A stretch of 64,000 nucleotides of DNA, from assembly GCA_002633025.1 (NCBI GenBank), contig NMRB01000070.1, positions 695,731 through 759,730 on the forward strand. The letters run 5' to 3'. The position numbers were made by a program, and so were the translations under genes. The notes under the pieces were generated by a model. The model saw only the letters and a list, made by a program, of their open reading frames with translations. It did no database searches and had not been told where the DNA came from. Positions 21,461-33,159 of this stretch are shown here, in pieces; the stretch's first letter is position 1, and each line of letters starts with the position of its first letter. The stretch is from Notospermus geniculatus (Eukaryota; Nemertea; Pilidiophora; Heteronemertea; Lineidae).

Positions 21461-23881
21461 ATGGCGGCTCCTCCTCAGCCACAGGGTCAGGCGTTTGTGA
21501 TGGCCTATCAGCAGCCACCACAGGCAAACGTTGTTGTCGTCCAGCAGGGCGGTCACTCGTCGTCGACCCAGGAGAGTAAAATGACAGGGGTCGGACTCAT
21601 CGTCGTTGCAATTATACAACTTGCTGGGGCCATAACCATTGGTGTATTCACGACGATCATCTGGTAGGTATAACTGGTGTATAGAAATAATGCATGCGCC
21701 CCCCCCGGCCCACCCCATCCATTTCGTGCATTGCGCGGGACGATTCTGTGTACATGTATTCCGCACTTTACAGTAAGCCTTCTTCCCTGAGTTTTCGTTC
21801 TTACGAGATGAGAGGGAAAGCCTTTCGTTTAATCCCACTTTTTCTCGACAGCCGGCGCCGCCATCGCCGTGCTCCACTGTCTCAACACCAGGGACTAAAT
21901 ACATTGTCGGCCGCCAGGTGGCTCTCTCTACGTCTGCAGTCAAAATATCAAGAGATCGCATACTGGACTCCTTTAAGTGATGTGGAAAACAGCCCCCTGT
22001 ACCGAATACATGTGAATTCTCCCTTCAGTTAAAAGTTTGTGTTTTGATCCTGCCAGGATGTTCTACATGTAATAATGCATAAAACTCTGCATACAGGCAA
22101 AAGATTGGAAACTTCTTGAGTCTGGTTTTTTTCAGGCCCGAACATCTCTTCGCTGGGGCCGTTTTGTTTTTCATAACGGGTATCTTGAGTATCGTTGCCT
22201 TCGCATCCGCGGCTCTTTCCAGTTCTTTCGGCCTCTGCATCGCTGTGCTGGTGTTTGCCGTTATCTCTCTGATAACAGCCATTGCTCAGGTAAGCTACTG
22301 GTTTAGTGCAGCCAAAAAGGGAGTGACCATTCGGCGAGCCCAGCTCTCTGTGCAGTCACTTCGTTTCAGCTTGGACAGCGCACCGAAGTAATAGGGAACA
22401 CCGATCACGCAGACCACGCGAGAATATACGCGTGGTTTTGAACTGATAGTACAGCAATGGCACCTATTGTTCATGACGATTGAAGGTGTGATTGGCCGTG
22501 CTTGGTGAACCGCATCTCTCGAACAATGGGCCTAGGTCAACGCTAGGTGTCTCGTCTGCTCTATCAGTAGTCATCACGTGACCAATTGGCGCTCCCCATT
22601 ACTTACATGTATGCACCGCGCCGACCAATGGAAATCGAGATTACAAAATGCATCAGAACAGCAAAATGGCGGATTCGATGATCGCTCTTCCACCTCGATC
22701 AAATATCGGTGAAAAACGATCTTTGGCCTCCTGCTTATGGCAGTTTTTGGCTAAGTTTTGTAGATTTTTAAAAAAAATGACTATTAAAGCTGACGTGAAC
22801 GAACAAAAAGCCCCCATGCAACGAGCAAGAGAATTGCAAACGCCCTGCAAACACCTCAGACGAAGGCTCAGAATATGATAGACCCCACGACGCCAGGAGG
22901 GCGCTACCTTATTTACCTTAACCACGGACCGCTCAACATTGGCCAATGAAACTCCGACGCTGCTAGCTGTCTTGGTTGGGACGACTTTTTTCACCGCTTT
23001 TCCTGTCTCGTGTTTTTCTTTTGGACTTTTCTCTTTTCTGAAAATACTCTAAATCCACCGAAGAAAAATGTAATCTGCTAAAATATGGACTTTTGTAATT
23101 AAGAAATTATTTTTACACGTAGCAGCATTTTTTACTGCCACGCGACTATAATTCACTTTTAACCATGGCCTATCTTGTCCACTGTACATCCAACCGGCTC
23201 GCTGTGCAACTGCGCAACACAAATCTGCTCAGAGAGCAGCTCGCCACCTAAGAACATGCCGGATCGTTGCACAGAGAGCGGCTCGCCAAATAACACCAGC
23301 CAATGAAAAAAAGGAATATCTCCACAAAAATTGATCGGCGCATGTATGCTATTTTTTCGACATTCGCATTTTCAGGTCATAGTTGGATGTCTCTGGCTTA
23401 CGAGGTTGGGCATATTTGGCATACTTCTGGGTGCGAGCTGGGTAGGTATCCAGCAAATTTTGATCACGATCTCCAAGTGACTGATGGGCACCTTGGTTTT
23501 TTTTCAAATTTGTTGATTCCCTGCTAAACTTCGTACTCGATGCTAGTTCCATAGGCTTGGTTTGGGAAATGCTGTCGTTTGGTACCCAGTTTCCACTATA
23601 TTTTGTTGTAAGGACACGGGAATGGATAAACTAATCCGTTGGTTTTGAGGTACATACATGTACGCTAACGTCAATCTCAGGCTAAACAAAGCTAGGCTTA
23701 TGACATATCACATACTTTGATTTTATATTTCGTTTGCTTTCCTTAATTGCAGTACATCTACATTGGTGCCCATATATTTGCTATTGTGGCAGTCGGCTGC
23801 TCTATCGACCTGATTCACTTCTCCAGCAAGGTTATCGCCCACCAGAAAGCAGCTGTTCAGCCGGCACCCCAGGGACCATGA
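21461..23881 (+). CDS. MS4A-like four-span membrane protein, copy B (complete)
   Basis: Exons 21461-21663, 22136-22289 and 23753-23881 join in frame to 162 codons (161 residues). The head is proline/glutamine-rich (MAAPPQPQGQAFVMAYQQ). Four hydrophobic spans follow: GVGLIVVAIIQLAGAITIGV, FAGAVLFFITGILSIVAF, LCIAVLVFAVISLITAI and IGAHIFAIVAVGCSIDL. The C-terminal tail ends AAVQPAPQGP. This is the topology of the MS4A/CD20-like family (two extracellular loops, both ends cytoplasmic). The TM1 donor (gtaggt) is in phase 2, and the gtaagc donor of exon 2 in phase 0. Known members act as membrane-associated signalling or channel-linked proteins. No specific role can be assigned. Compared with copy A, nearly every exon difference changes an amino acid. 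The SINE tail fragment and intron sequences lie between exons 2 and 3. Confidence 0.78.
22980..23062 (+). mobile_element. SINE tail fragment in MS4A-like intron 2, copy B
   Basis: CGACTTTTTTCACCGCTTTTCCTG through CTCTAAATCCACCGAAG matches the tail of the SINE at 20008-20175 and lacks the tRNA-like head, so it is a truncated copy. Confidence 0.5.
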
Positions 23882-25319
23882 TCCCATTGACTGCACCAGA
23901 ATGACCAAATACAGAGTGTATATAGACCTTTTAGTGTAGAGCAAGGAAGGTCATCACATGGTACAACTATACTGCAGTTTCACACCTGCTACTTAGGTTC
24001 ACGAGTTTTTTTGTAAAAAAACAATGATCATGTAAATAACACGTAATTTACCCGAAAAGGAAAATGACTCGGAATTCAGTTAAAAGAGTGAAACCATGAG
24101 AGTTTGTGATGCTATTCATATTTTATATATTTATATATTGTACGAACAACGCAGTACAGAGTTGTAGAATCCAGGCCCACCGCACAGAAAGTCCGATAAT
24201 TCTACCGCCGCCTATCGGCAATTTGTTAACGCATTTCACCGCCGATCGGCACCGAAAGCACTGTCGGACTTTCTGTAGGCCTACGGTTGGCCCAGTGGTC
24301 CAAGCAAGAGGTAGTGAGATAGGTGAAGGTTCCAACGCCGGATTGTATTTGAATGATTGCTTGTCTATACAGTCACGCCCTCAAAACTTTTTGCTTTTTA
24401 TAATGTAAGGTGATAATTTGTGTCGTGTAGGTCCAACTAACAGTTGATGTGTAGGCCTATGTTTTTCTGCCGATTCCGTCCAAAACAATGCCTCGAGCAT
24501 CTGATTGTAACTGCTGTGATTGATTACCGACTTAGTGTTTTTGAAATAAAAACTCTAACCCGAAGTTGAGGAATGATTTGTTTTTCAATTCCGAGTTTAT
24601 GTCGACAACACTGGAAACCAAGGAAAGGTCGCTGTAGTCATGAAAATGGTTGGCAAAGTTGATGAATTGGCTGTACATCCAAAAGGAACTCCAGTTTACA
24701 TGCACCAATCTGCGCAGCAGAGTTGGCCGAGTCTGACATCATGATGTATTTATTTGTATGCTCTATGCACGGATTAAGTCAAAATACTGGATTTAAACAA
24801 CAATGACTGGATGTGCGTATAAGGAACTTTTTTATTAACTGGAGACACAGCAGCTGTGCAAATACTAGGCCTAGTCCTAGCCAATATGAATTATATTAGC
24901 TGAGGTAATACTCTACGATTCACATTCTGTTGCGGTCACAATCAGGCTACACAACGGCGACACTCGGTTACTCATCGGCAAACTAGGCGCATCGTGAGCT
25001 GTGTTATAATGTCGAAGTTGTACATAATTCTCTTCCTGGGTAAGTTATTACCGTAACTTCTCTATTTTCTCATCAGCACCGGGCCAAGCCAAGCTTCAAC
25101 TAGTTTATCTGCTTGTTCGGCATTTTGCGCCATGATTTTAGAGGTGCATCCGAAAAAGGTTTGTACACCTAATGTTCTCTGGTATATCAGGCTACTGCAT
25201 GGACATGCCGGGTATGTTATGCGTTTGCCTGCCACGGGCGATTGACAGCAATGACTTTAGGTCGATTGATTACAACAGATTTGATGTGACGTAACTGGTG
25301 GTCAAAAGACTTGAAGACA

Positions 25320-25645
25320 AGTCAGGTACTTCTTTAGATATGAAATTACTTAAACTTACATATTGAAATACGTTACTTCTTAGCTACCGGTATAAAAGTA
25401 CATTTTTACTTCTTTTAGATATGACATACATTAGTAGGTCCACGTCTTTAGAATTGATAGCGCAGTAGGCTGCTTCTTTAGATATGGAAGAAGGCTAGAG
25501 TACTTCATTTTATACATGTTCATTTTATACATGTATGAAAATACAGGTACTTCTTTAGATATGAAAGTACTTTGATACAGTATTCTTCAGATATGAAAGT
25601 AGGGTGTTTCTTCAGATGAACTTATACTTTTTTATATGAAAGTAC
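25320..25645 (+). repeat. Degenerate TTCTTTAGATATGAAAGTAC repeat, unit B
   Basis: This is the counterpart of 9985-10300 in Kazal intron 1, with an extra short duplication (TTCATTTTATACATG) near 25506-25530. Confidence 0.7.
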
Positions 25646-26674
25646 AGTACATATCCTGCGTGTGTACAGATTAATTCGCTGTTCAGTATGCTGCATGTCA
25701 TTGTTCCCGAGTTTCATCCTGACTGTGTTCCCTATATACTCGTGATGCATTGTCATAATTAACCAGCAATGGCATCACAATTGTGGACAATGACACATAT
25801 AAATCCGCAACACCGATTTTTTGTGGTGTCATAATTGACTATATGTGCATACGGCCTAATTCTGCGAAGGTCAGTGAAGAGCCTTCTGTCAGAATTGTAT
25901 AATTACGCGATGATTCGGGAATAGTTGTCATTTGCACTGATAGCTGTCCTTCGGGGTCAATCGTACCATCTTTTCAAAGGTCGATATGACCGTGGAGGAA
26001 TAACTTGAGATTAATTCCTCCAAGATATGACGTAGTCTGTTGTTACAGCGTTATGTGTCTCATCATTCCAGCTGCCACGTGTGTGATCCTGGTCGCCAGC
26101 AATGGTAAGCATTAACAAAATATCGCAGGCCATGTAGAAATAGCGGATTCGGCAGATTTGGCGGATTCAGCGGAACCTGGTCTGCAGACGAGTATTATGA
26201 AGTCTGCTAGTCGCGCGACCAATAACTATGAAAACGAGAGCAATTTCCTTCCAAACAGCTGAATGTGACAGTAGATTTTATAGTTGTTTATCACGTACAT
26301 GTATTTCCATCATATAAAAGACAATGAACTGTTGGTAGCGCTTGAAGGCGCCTGTGAGAGTTTCTCGTGAGAGTTGAGCGATCACCATTTTTGGTATTCT
26401 TTACGAACTATGCTGAGGCCAGTGACACAAACGACTGCCCAAAGGTTGCTAATCTCGGTCACCTATATGCAGCCACTGTTGCGAATCTGGGAATCGCAAA
26501 GCGATTTTTGTGTAGCAACACTGCGGAACAAAACGGCTTGCTGCGCGAGACTAATTAGTTGCGCGACTCGCGCGTGATAAACAAAGAAAATCAGTTTCTC
26601 TGACCATCATCTGTTTCTCGACAGATTGTCCTACTGCCTGCAACTATCACAGGGACCCAGTTTGTGACGAACAG

Positions 26675-26829
26675 GGCCCGGTTGCACGAAACTCACGACA
26701 GCGCTATCTTGGTGTTAGCGCTATCTTCATGTTAGATGACGTAAAAATCCATTGTTCTTTTACGTCATTTAACATCAAGTTAGCGCTAACACCAAGATAG
26801 CGCTGTCGTGAGTTTCGTGCAACCGGGCC
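26675..26829. mobile_element. PIF/Harbinger-like MITE in the Kazal exon, CAG target duplication
   Basis: The ends GGCCCGGTTGCACGAAACTC and its complement form almost the whole 155-bp element, a near-perfect hairpin with a short AT-rich centre. CAG flanks both sides (26672-26674 and 26830-26832) and unit A has the single CAG of the empty site. A 3-bp CWG-type target and GGSCC-type ends fit PIF/Harbinger elements. The near-perfect arms indicate a young insertion. Confidence 0.88.
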
Positions 26830-27394
26830 CAGGGAAATATGTACAACAATCGCTGTTTGAAGGAGGTGGCTGATTGTGAGAGGGGCGAGACCATACCGGA
26901 GGCTCCGTGTGACTTCAGTAATTGGGGGCGTTAAGGTTTGTGTTGATGGCTACATTTTTCCAACATTTGGAGTAAAGCTGCGTACATTTGTTTGTATACT
27001 GGCAACATTTTGCCAAAAATCAGCTGAGCAACGTGTACGCTGACGACATTTTTGCCAAAGTGTTCATGTATGCAGCTTATTGACTTCAACAGTCTTCAGT
27101 TGTAGAACTGAATTCTTTATTACGTAATTCAACAAGTTGAAAGGAATTAAGTTTCTGACCATGCTCTTTATTCAATCTCCATATTGTCAGTGTCACGGTT
27201 GTGTTTACTGATGCAAACTTCATTCTTTCCTTAGGTCACCTCCATGAACAGCAGATGACTCCCTGAGGGCTAACGACTAGGCTACGTACACAAGAACCTC
27301 ATTGGATGCATACTCTTCATCCTAAATTCTGCAAACATTTGAAACAATGTCATTTTCGCAAATGTCAATATTATACGTAAAATCTGATTCATTA

Positions 27395-27523
27395 GGGACT
27401 TTCAGCAAGGCTCCGTATCGTCGATCCGTGTCACGTATGACGTATCGAGCTAATGCATTTTCTATTAAAGTCATATGTGATACGTGATACGGATAGACGA
27501 TACGGAGCCTTGCTGAAAGTCCC
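27395..27523. mobile_element. MITE with GGGACTTTCAGCAAGGCTCC ends (unit B only)
   Basis: The inverted ends GGGACTTTCAGCAAGGCTCC enclose a 129-bp hairpin-forming segment. Unit A lacks it near 12310. The flanks differ by a few bases between units, so a clean target duplication cannot be read. Confidence 0.82.
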
Positions 27524-27564
27524 TTTTGTCTGATTTTTGATATTTTTAAATATTTTCTGGCCCT

Positions 27565-27727
27565 TGTGGCCACTCGTCATCCAATAAGAATCGCTCCTGA
27601 AGAAATCCAATCAATAGACGAGCGCATCAGTCCAATGAGAATCATTCATCCCTGATAGAACATCCAATCAACTGGAGGCTTTATTCGGGCGGGGAATAAT
27701 GTATAAGAGTGTAATTATTCATCTGTG
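27565..27727 (+). promoter_or_regulatory. Dense CCAAT-box plus TATA promoter-like region (unit B)
   Basis: This is the unit B counterpart of 12360-12512. It keeps all four CCAAT motifs, the GGGCGGGG box and a slightly altered TATA-like ATGTATAAG. The spacing is unchanged, which is notable because a transposon (27395-27523) landed just upstream. Confidence 0.5.
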
Positions 27728-28010
27728 AGTGAGAGAAAATCGAGGTCATGTAGAGTTGCCGCGATTTTGGTCGCTTCAGCCAGAGCATTCTTGTCACCTG
27801 AAAGGAGCGAAGTCTAAGTTAAGCAATAATTTCGGTCTAAAGGGCGTACCTTCCTCTTCACGTCATTTGCCTGTGTGCCCCTGGACCTTTACAGCAACAG
27901 GAGATATAAGTTTCGAAGATGCATTCTGTTCAACCGAGTAAGGTGGACCGTATATTGGTTTACCCTACGGACTTTGGTGACTTCCACTCCACTTGAACTT
28001 GTCTGCCAAA

Positions 28011-30258
28011 CTAAACGTCGGCAGGGGGCGATAAAAACATACCTTTTTGAGCTATCGCGTACATTGTGACGTAGAAATCAGTCACTTTTAAACCGTGACG
28101 AAGAAAATACTGGTTTCTTTGAGGTTCATTTTTATACTTCGCAACCTGGATGACGTCACAGTACTCCCCTGTAACGGAAAGACCCAGGCCTATTAATACT
28201 GCTTGCTGTAGGCCTGTTACATGTCCCAACCGTCGCGTAATGACACGTGAACGCATCCATGAAATATCGTCCGATGGAAATTCATGTTGATGGTTCCAAA
28301 AACCAATTATCAATAGCTACAAAAAAGAACGAAATACATACCAATGACTTGCTTCACCTCTTCTTCGGCAGTGGGATAAGGATCAACTGGAAAAAAGTAA
28401 CAGATCATGAGAAATCGTGAGGGAAATGCCATCTGGTTCCTGCCCTGCTTCGCCGGGTAGCAGAGCCTAGCGTATCTCCAGCTCATCCCAATGAGTTTTA
28501 TGCCTGCAACACGGCTCCCAGGCGCGATTTCCACTTTCACAGACATGGATCTGTTCGTTTGCTGCCAACTTAGCAAAAAGTGTACTTACTTTTTACTTCA
28601 CTGTCATATTCGACGCATTCCAGTAAATATCTACAGCAAGGGGACATTAACGTTTGTAGGTGAGCAATATATCTGAAAAAAATGATTGTGGTTGACATCG
28701 TCTGCTTTCAGCTGGATTCCGGAAAGTCGAATCGAATTCGAAGCAGCAATTTAATGTTGAAGTAAAATGTATAGGCCTACCTTTTGATGTCGCTCATAGT
28801 AACAAAAGCCGCTCTATCCCACACTGCATCAAACTGGCCTTCAACCGCGCTGAAAAAGATGGAAGTCGCTGAATATTTGCTGTGACTGGCTATCACATGG
28901 TCCAACATCAGTTTGAGTTGACGATTCGGTCTACCGGTACATGTACTTAGTAATGTATCTCGAGTTATGTCACGGTTTTACAGGTGGCTGCTCTGTCACA
29001 GTAATGCGGGTGATCCACTGACGTGACGACGAGTTTACGATCAGTTGGCGACTTGTTCACGACGGGAGTCGTGAACAAGTCGTCAACTCGTCGTAAACTA
29101 GTCGCAAACTGATCGTAAAGAAATGACGTAACGTTGAAGCTGATCCACCGAAAAAATACGTACTGCTACAGAGCAAACTTTACGACGAGTTGACGACTAG
29201 TTTGCGACCAAATCAAACATGTTTGATCTCGTCGCAAACTAGTCGTCAACAAATTTCAGTCGTGAACGAGTCGCAAACCCGTCGTGAACGAATAGTGAAT
29301 GCTGATCCACCTGCCACGATTTTTCGTCGTCAACTAGTCGCAAACCCGTCGTGAACAAGTCGCCAACTGATCGTAAACTCGTCGTAAAGTCGGTGGATCA
29401 CCCGCATTAAGGTACTGGTCACCAACATTATGCACTCACCTTGTAAACGCAAAAAAATTACAGTTGTATATCTTTATCCGGTCGTCTTCTGACTGAAAAT
29501 AGGTTTGGACCAGATAAGGAAACCTAACTACTGGCATCACAGCTCTTTTCTCTCTTCGTTGGTGTCACCATCAGCAGCCCTTTTTACACGGTGCCGGTGC
29601 GTNCGTTCGTACATCCTGCAAAGCATGCATTCAGCATCATCATGCTATAATTAAAAGATTCATATCGGAATGCAGGTTCTTTTGTCAATTTCTTTGGAAA
29701 GAGATTTTGTGTGAGAAATTAGTTGTCAAGGGTTTTACCATATCATGTCGTCTGTTCTGCCGCATAGCGGAACCAAAATCGTCACAACATCACGTCCAGC
29801 CTGGAACCAAGGGAAGTATTCTTCTAACAGCTGTCGTGTGCGCCTGAAGTGGAGATCATACGGCACTGAGGTCCTACCCTACATTAATATTTCGAAAAAA
29901 AGTTATTGGCTGGTACAATGTATTTATAAAAGCTAGCAAATGCTTTTACCTCAAATTTTGTAAAAGCATTTGCTAACTTTTATAAATACATGTACCAGCC
30001 AATATTTCCCGACGGTCGCGTCCCGCCTGAGTTCACTTGACGGGAAAGTAGGCTTATAGCGCCACCCCTCCTCGTGGTCAAATTTTGAACTACTTATATA
30101 ACCTGATAACATGCAGCTGTCGTGTTGAAACCCTAGTTGAGGCTGCCTTACCTATTAAGTTTTTTGCAACTCCATGATTCTCCCACCTCATACCGTGACT
30201 TCCACAGGTTTCGATTATCTGTGGTGTCACACTCACTGGCTGTGCTGTCTTCCGTCAT
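28011..30258 (-). CDS. TPMT-like methyltransferase, copy B (gap in exon 3)
   Basis: Exons on the minus strand: 30152-30258, 29739-29873, 29604-29615 (only the first 12 nt, then the gap at 29603), 28781-28899, 28342-28481 and 28011-28168. Exon 5 keeps the frame that copy A has lost (RFLMICYFFPVDPYPTAEEE, then GEYCDVIQVAKYKNEPQRNQ in exon 6). If exon 3 were whole the protein would be about 262 residues, slightly longer than vertebrate TPMT (about 245). One concern is that the base before exon 4 reads AC where copy A has the AG acceptor (28900 versus 14642). Either another acceptor is used or this copy is also damaged. The role would be SAM-dependent S-methylation in the cytosol. Confidence 0.7.
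29002..29409. mobile_element. GTCGT-rich MITE, unit B copy
   Basis: This is the same element as at 14759-15166, with the same ends and internal modules and in the same intron. The two are almost identical, which dates the insertion before the tandem duplication. Confidence 0.85.
29926..29992. mobile_element. MITE with AGCAAATGCTTTTAC arms (unit B, shortened)
   Basis: This has the same arms as 16905-17012 but lacks the roughly 45-bp centre, leaving an almost uninterrupted hairpin. It shows internal deletion after the tandem duplication. Confidence 0.75.
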
Positions 30259-30714
30259 TTTATAACTGAAAAATTAAAAAAATCCATGTTTCCAAGCAAC
30301 CTAGTGCAACTCGCAACTTGAGGAAACTTACCTTTGATGTTTACTCACACAATGCAACTCAAAAAATTCTTCTCGTACAAAACCTCTACAGGATGGGCCA
30401 GAGAAAGTGTCCCTCGAACAATAGTGAAACAATAGAAATGCTAAATATTGCTGGCTGTCTGGCCCACCCTGTAGACTGTTGACCTGAATCTGAGACATGC
30501 TAAGGTAAGTTACGAGTGGCCAGCATTGTAAAGTATCAATTAGGCCAAGCAAAATCTGTGTAATTAGGCCTACAGAAAATTGTGATTTGAGGGTAGTATA
30601 ATCTTTTGAGACACCCTGTAGAATCAATTTTCGTACTATAGACTACGTGCTCAGGGAAGCTGGCTAACATTTTGGCGGGAACTGCTGTCACATTTTGGTG
30701 GGAGATCAAGCAAA

Positions 30715-30795
30715 ATGGACCTAGAGAACTCCAGTTGTTGCTATAACGAAAACATGAAGTTGAAAAAAACGAAGAAGGAGGGAAAGGAAGACTAG
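30715..30795 (+). CDS. Small lysine-rich ORF, unit B (doubtful)
   Basis: This is the counterpart of 17969-18049, with one Lys-to-Thr change in the lysine run. It starts about 460 bp from the TPMT-like start, in divergent orientation. No family is recognised. Confidence 0.2.
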   Translation: MDLENSSCCYNENMKLKKTKKEGKED

Positions 30796-31135
30796 TGGTA
30801 GTATGAGTCAAAGACTGGGTCGAGGGCTACTAAGCAAAGGCCGACAGGCATGACAGGTCGGGGGATGAAATTCGATGAAAATCACACTATTTGATGAAGA
30901 TGTCTCTGATTTCAGGAATTGTCTCCGTATAGAACGCGATCGACTATCACAAGCATGACAAGTCCAACAGAAGGTCGTCCCACTCACAAGGTCCCACTCA
31001 TCACACGACTGACACAGAAACCCACTACATTCGTAGGTAGGCTATAGGCGACGTTTTTCTATTGTTCGCGAGATGTCTCCCCAATCGAATACACGCACAA
31101 TAGATTCGTCGCAACATGCGCAAAACGTCACCATA

Positions 31136-33030
31136 TCCTGCGTATCGGTAATATATGATTGTGACGTCAATGATGGATGTAAACATTGGTAATTTTCATT
31201 GTCACTTGCCATTTGAAGGAGAAGCTGTATAATGTGAATATCTGGGGAGAAAGCCCAGAGATTTTACCCGAATTAAGGTGAGTTTGTCGCATTTCTTTGT
31301 CTTCTTTATTGACCATAGGTACATGTATGTACCTTGCTGGTGCATTTGACTGACATATGAGGTGAAACTGTGATGGTTTCAAGATCACGAGCGCTCGAGC
31401 ATTGACTACCTGGCAGGCTATCTTGGTTGTCAGCTATAACATTAGTATATTAACAACATACATTTATCAAGCTTCGGAATAATGTTCGACTTACAATCTA
31501 TAGGTGTTTACAGAGTCAACACTCATTTTGCAGCTGCTGAAATACTAGGTTAATTTATACCTATGCCAGTGCGAATTAGAGGAATGAGGTGCGAAGGACA
31601 GCTATTTTGACCTTATCATGGCGGAATGAAGCGGACATCTTTTGTCCCTTATTATCATAAAGTAATCGCAAGATATTATTCGTCAGCCGTTTCTGAGTGT
31701 GTATGCACTGCTGGGATGTTGTTAATTGGCCTTTTTAATTGACTGATCCCGTGCTCCCAATCTGTAATCTGGCCAGATGCCTCCGCTGAGTAAGGCCTAC
31801 TTCGTGCCTCTAGTGATGGAGGCGACTCCCACTGTGTAAAAAAGTCTTACCTTGAAGAACTTTTGAGGAGAGGCTGAATGTGCGAGAATAATGCGAATTT
31901 GGGATTTGTCTATATTTGTCTGTATAAAATCGTCTATAAAAATCTCTCTATGGGAAAAATAACGCAATAACTTCATATAAAATCAATACATATTAGACTT
32001 GTAAAGAATAAGGGACCAATGGTCCGTTCAAACAGTACCGGTATCAAAAAAACTGCGTAATATCGGCCATTTCATTTTCTTGAAAATTTCGCATTGTCCG
32101 TGTATCTGTTTTGGTGTCTTTTGATCCTATTGTTCCTGACGAACAATAGGGCTGGCATTCTTTATTCCCCGTGATAAAACGGGAATACCAGGAAGACATG
32201 AATAGAATGGTGATGACCTAATACTTCCCCGATCATGCCGATTGTGGTTGTCCCGATATCGTCCCACGCGTTGAACTTTTGACGCGTGTGTGATCTCAGT
32301 GATGCTTTTCCTTTGTTTCTTTGGCACTGGCATGCTGGGATCCCTGCGTCAAGACTGCGAGCGTATAGTCGTATGCTTGGTCCAACTTTATCCTAAAGTA
32401 TAGCTGAAATTAGACTTTCTCTTTGCTTTATAATGCCTTGAGAAAAAGTCAGACTTTAATGAAAGTGTGGCTGAAAAAGGTAGAAAAAAAGGGATTTTAG
32501 AAAAAGGTAAATTTTATTGTTGGTACCACACATAAACCCGGGACATAAACATAGGGAACGGACAAGCGCAAAGCGGAGAAGTATCAATCTAGCTTCATAA
32601 ATTATTGGCGCAGCTTTAGAAACGATTTTTTCCGCTTGTTCGCACGCGTATCCAAGGCAACTGATTTGGTGCTTTACATGACATAAGGACTCGTCCCATG
32701 TTCATCGATCAACCCCGTGTAGACACGAAAAATATATACATGGGTTACGCTGACACATAAAGGACTTCGAATGTTATTACATTTGTATACATGTATTATT
32801 ACTTTTGCAATATCATTGTATCATGTTGGCCCCTACACAGGTACAGTGTATATAGAAGTTGCAAAATAGGCTGAGGTTTAGCTCGTAAAAAGAAAATGAA
32901 AATCGAACTCGACCATTCCTGTCGGAACCAGTTTAGCTGCGTCGCGTGGGATTACGCTGGTCCCGTCATACACAGCCACAAATATTTTTAAATCACAATG
33001 GGCCATTAGCCGTAGGTAGAAAGTTGACAT
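31136..33030. other. Unique stretch without recognised gene
   Basis: The region follows the right edge of the tandem duplication. I see short hairpins (for example CCTATTGTTC and GAACAATAGG near 32130) but no exon-like frame, RNA gene or long repeat. Open frames here are short and match nothing I know. Confidence 0.5.
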
Positions 33031-33035
33031 CGATA

Positions 33036-33159
33036 TGGGTCGTATAAATAAAGACTATAGTAAATGCTTTTACTTGAATTTTGCAATACAAATGCACTAG
33101 GCAATGCTGTACAAATCTGAAGTAAAAGCATTTGCTATAGTCCTTTATTCATATGACCC
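33036..33159. mobile_element. MITE with AGCAAATGCTTTTAC-type arms, third copy
   Basis: The outer arms GGGTCGTATAAATAAAGACT and its near complement, and the inner AAATGCTTTTACTT and AGTAAAAGCATTT, match the family at 16905-17012. The contig after the 37403 gap begins inside the right arm of the allelic copy of this element, so the hairpin probably ended that contig. Confidence 0.75.

Larger units (their letters stand above)
25009..26934 (+). pseudogene. Kazal-type inhibitor, copy B, disrupted by a MITE
   Basis: Exons 25009-25039, 26072-26104 and 26625-26934 match copy A. Exons 1 and 2 (signal peptide) are unchanged. Exon 3 is interrupted after CDEQ by a 155-bp transposon (26675-26829) that brings an in-frame stop, so the last three cysteines of the Kazal domain cannot be made from a direct transcript. 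The rest of the exon is intact apart from a Leu-to-Trp change near the end. Unless the insertion is spliced out, this copy yields a truncated product. It may be a segregating allele and not a fixed loss. Confidence 0.8.
18376..31135 (+). repeat. Tandem duplication unit B (about 12.8 kb)
   Basis: Unit B repeats the gene order of unit A head to tail. The A-to-B junction (CACCATA followed by GACAACG) lies in the N-free stretch 16400-29602, which supports a real tandem arrangement over a scaffolding artefact. The unit ends at the same CGTCACCATA motif and then passes into unrelated sequence at 31136. It has its own insertions: 19877-20994, 26675-26829 and 27395-27523. One gap (29603) removes part of TPMT intron 3 and nearly all of exon 3. 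Confidence 0.88.
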
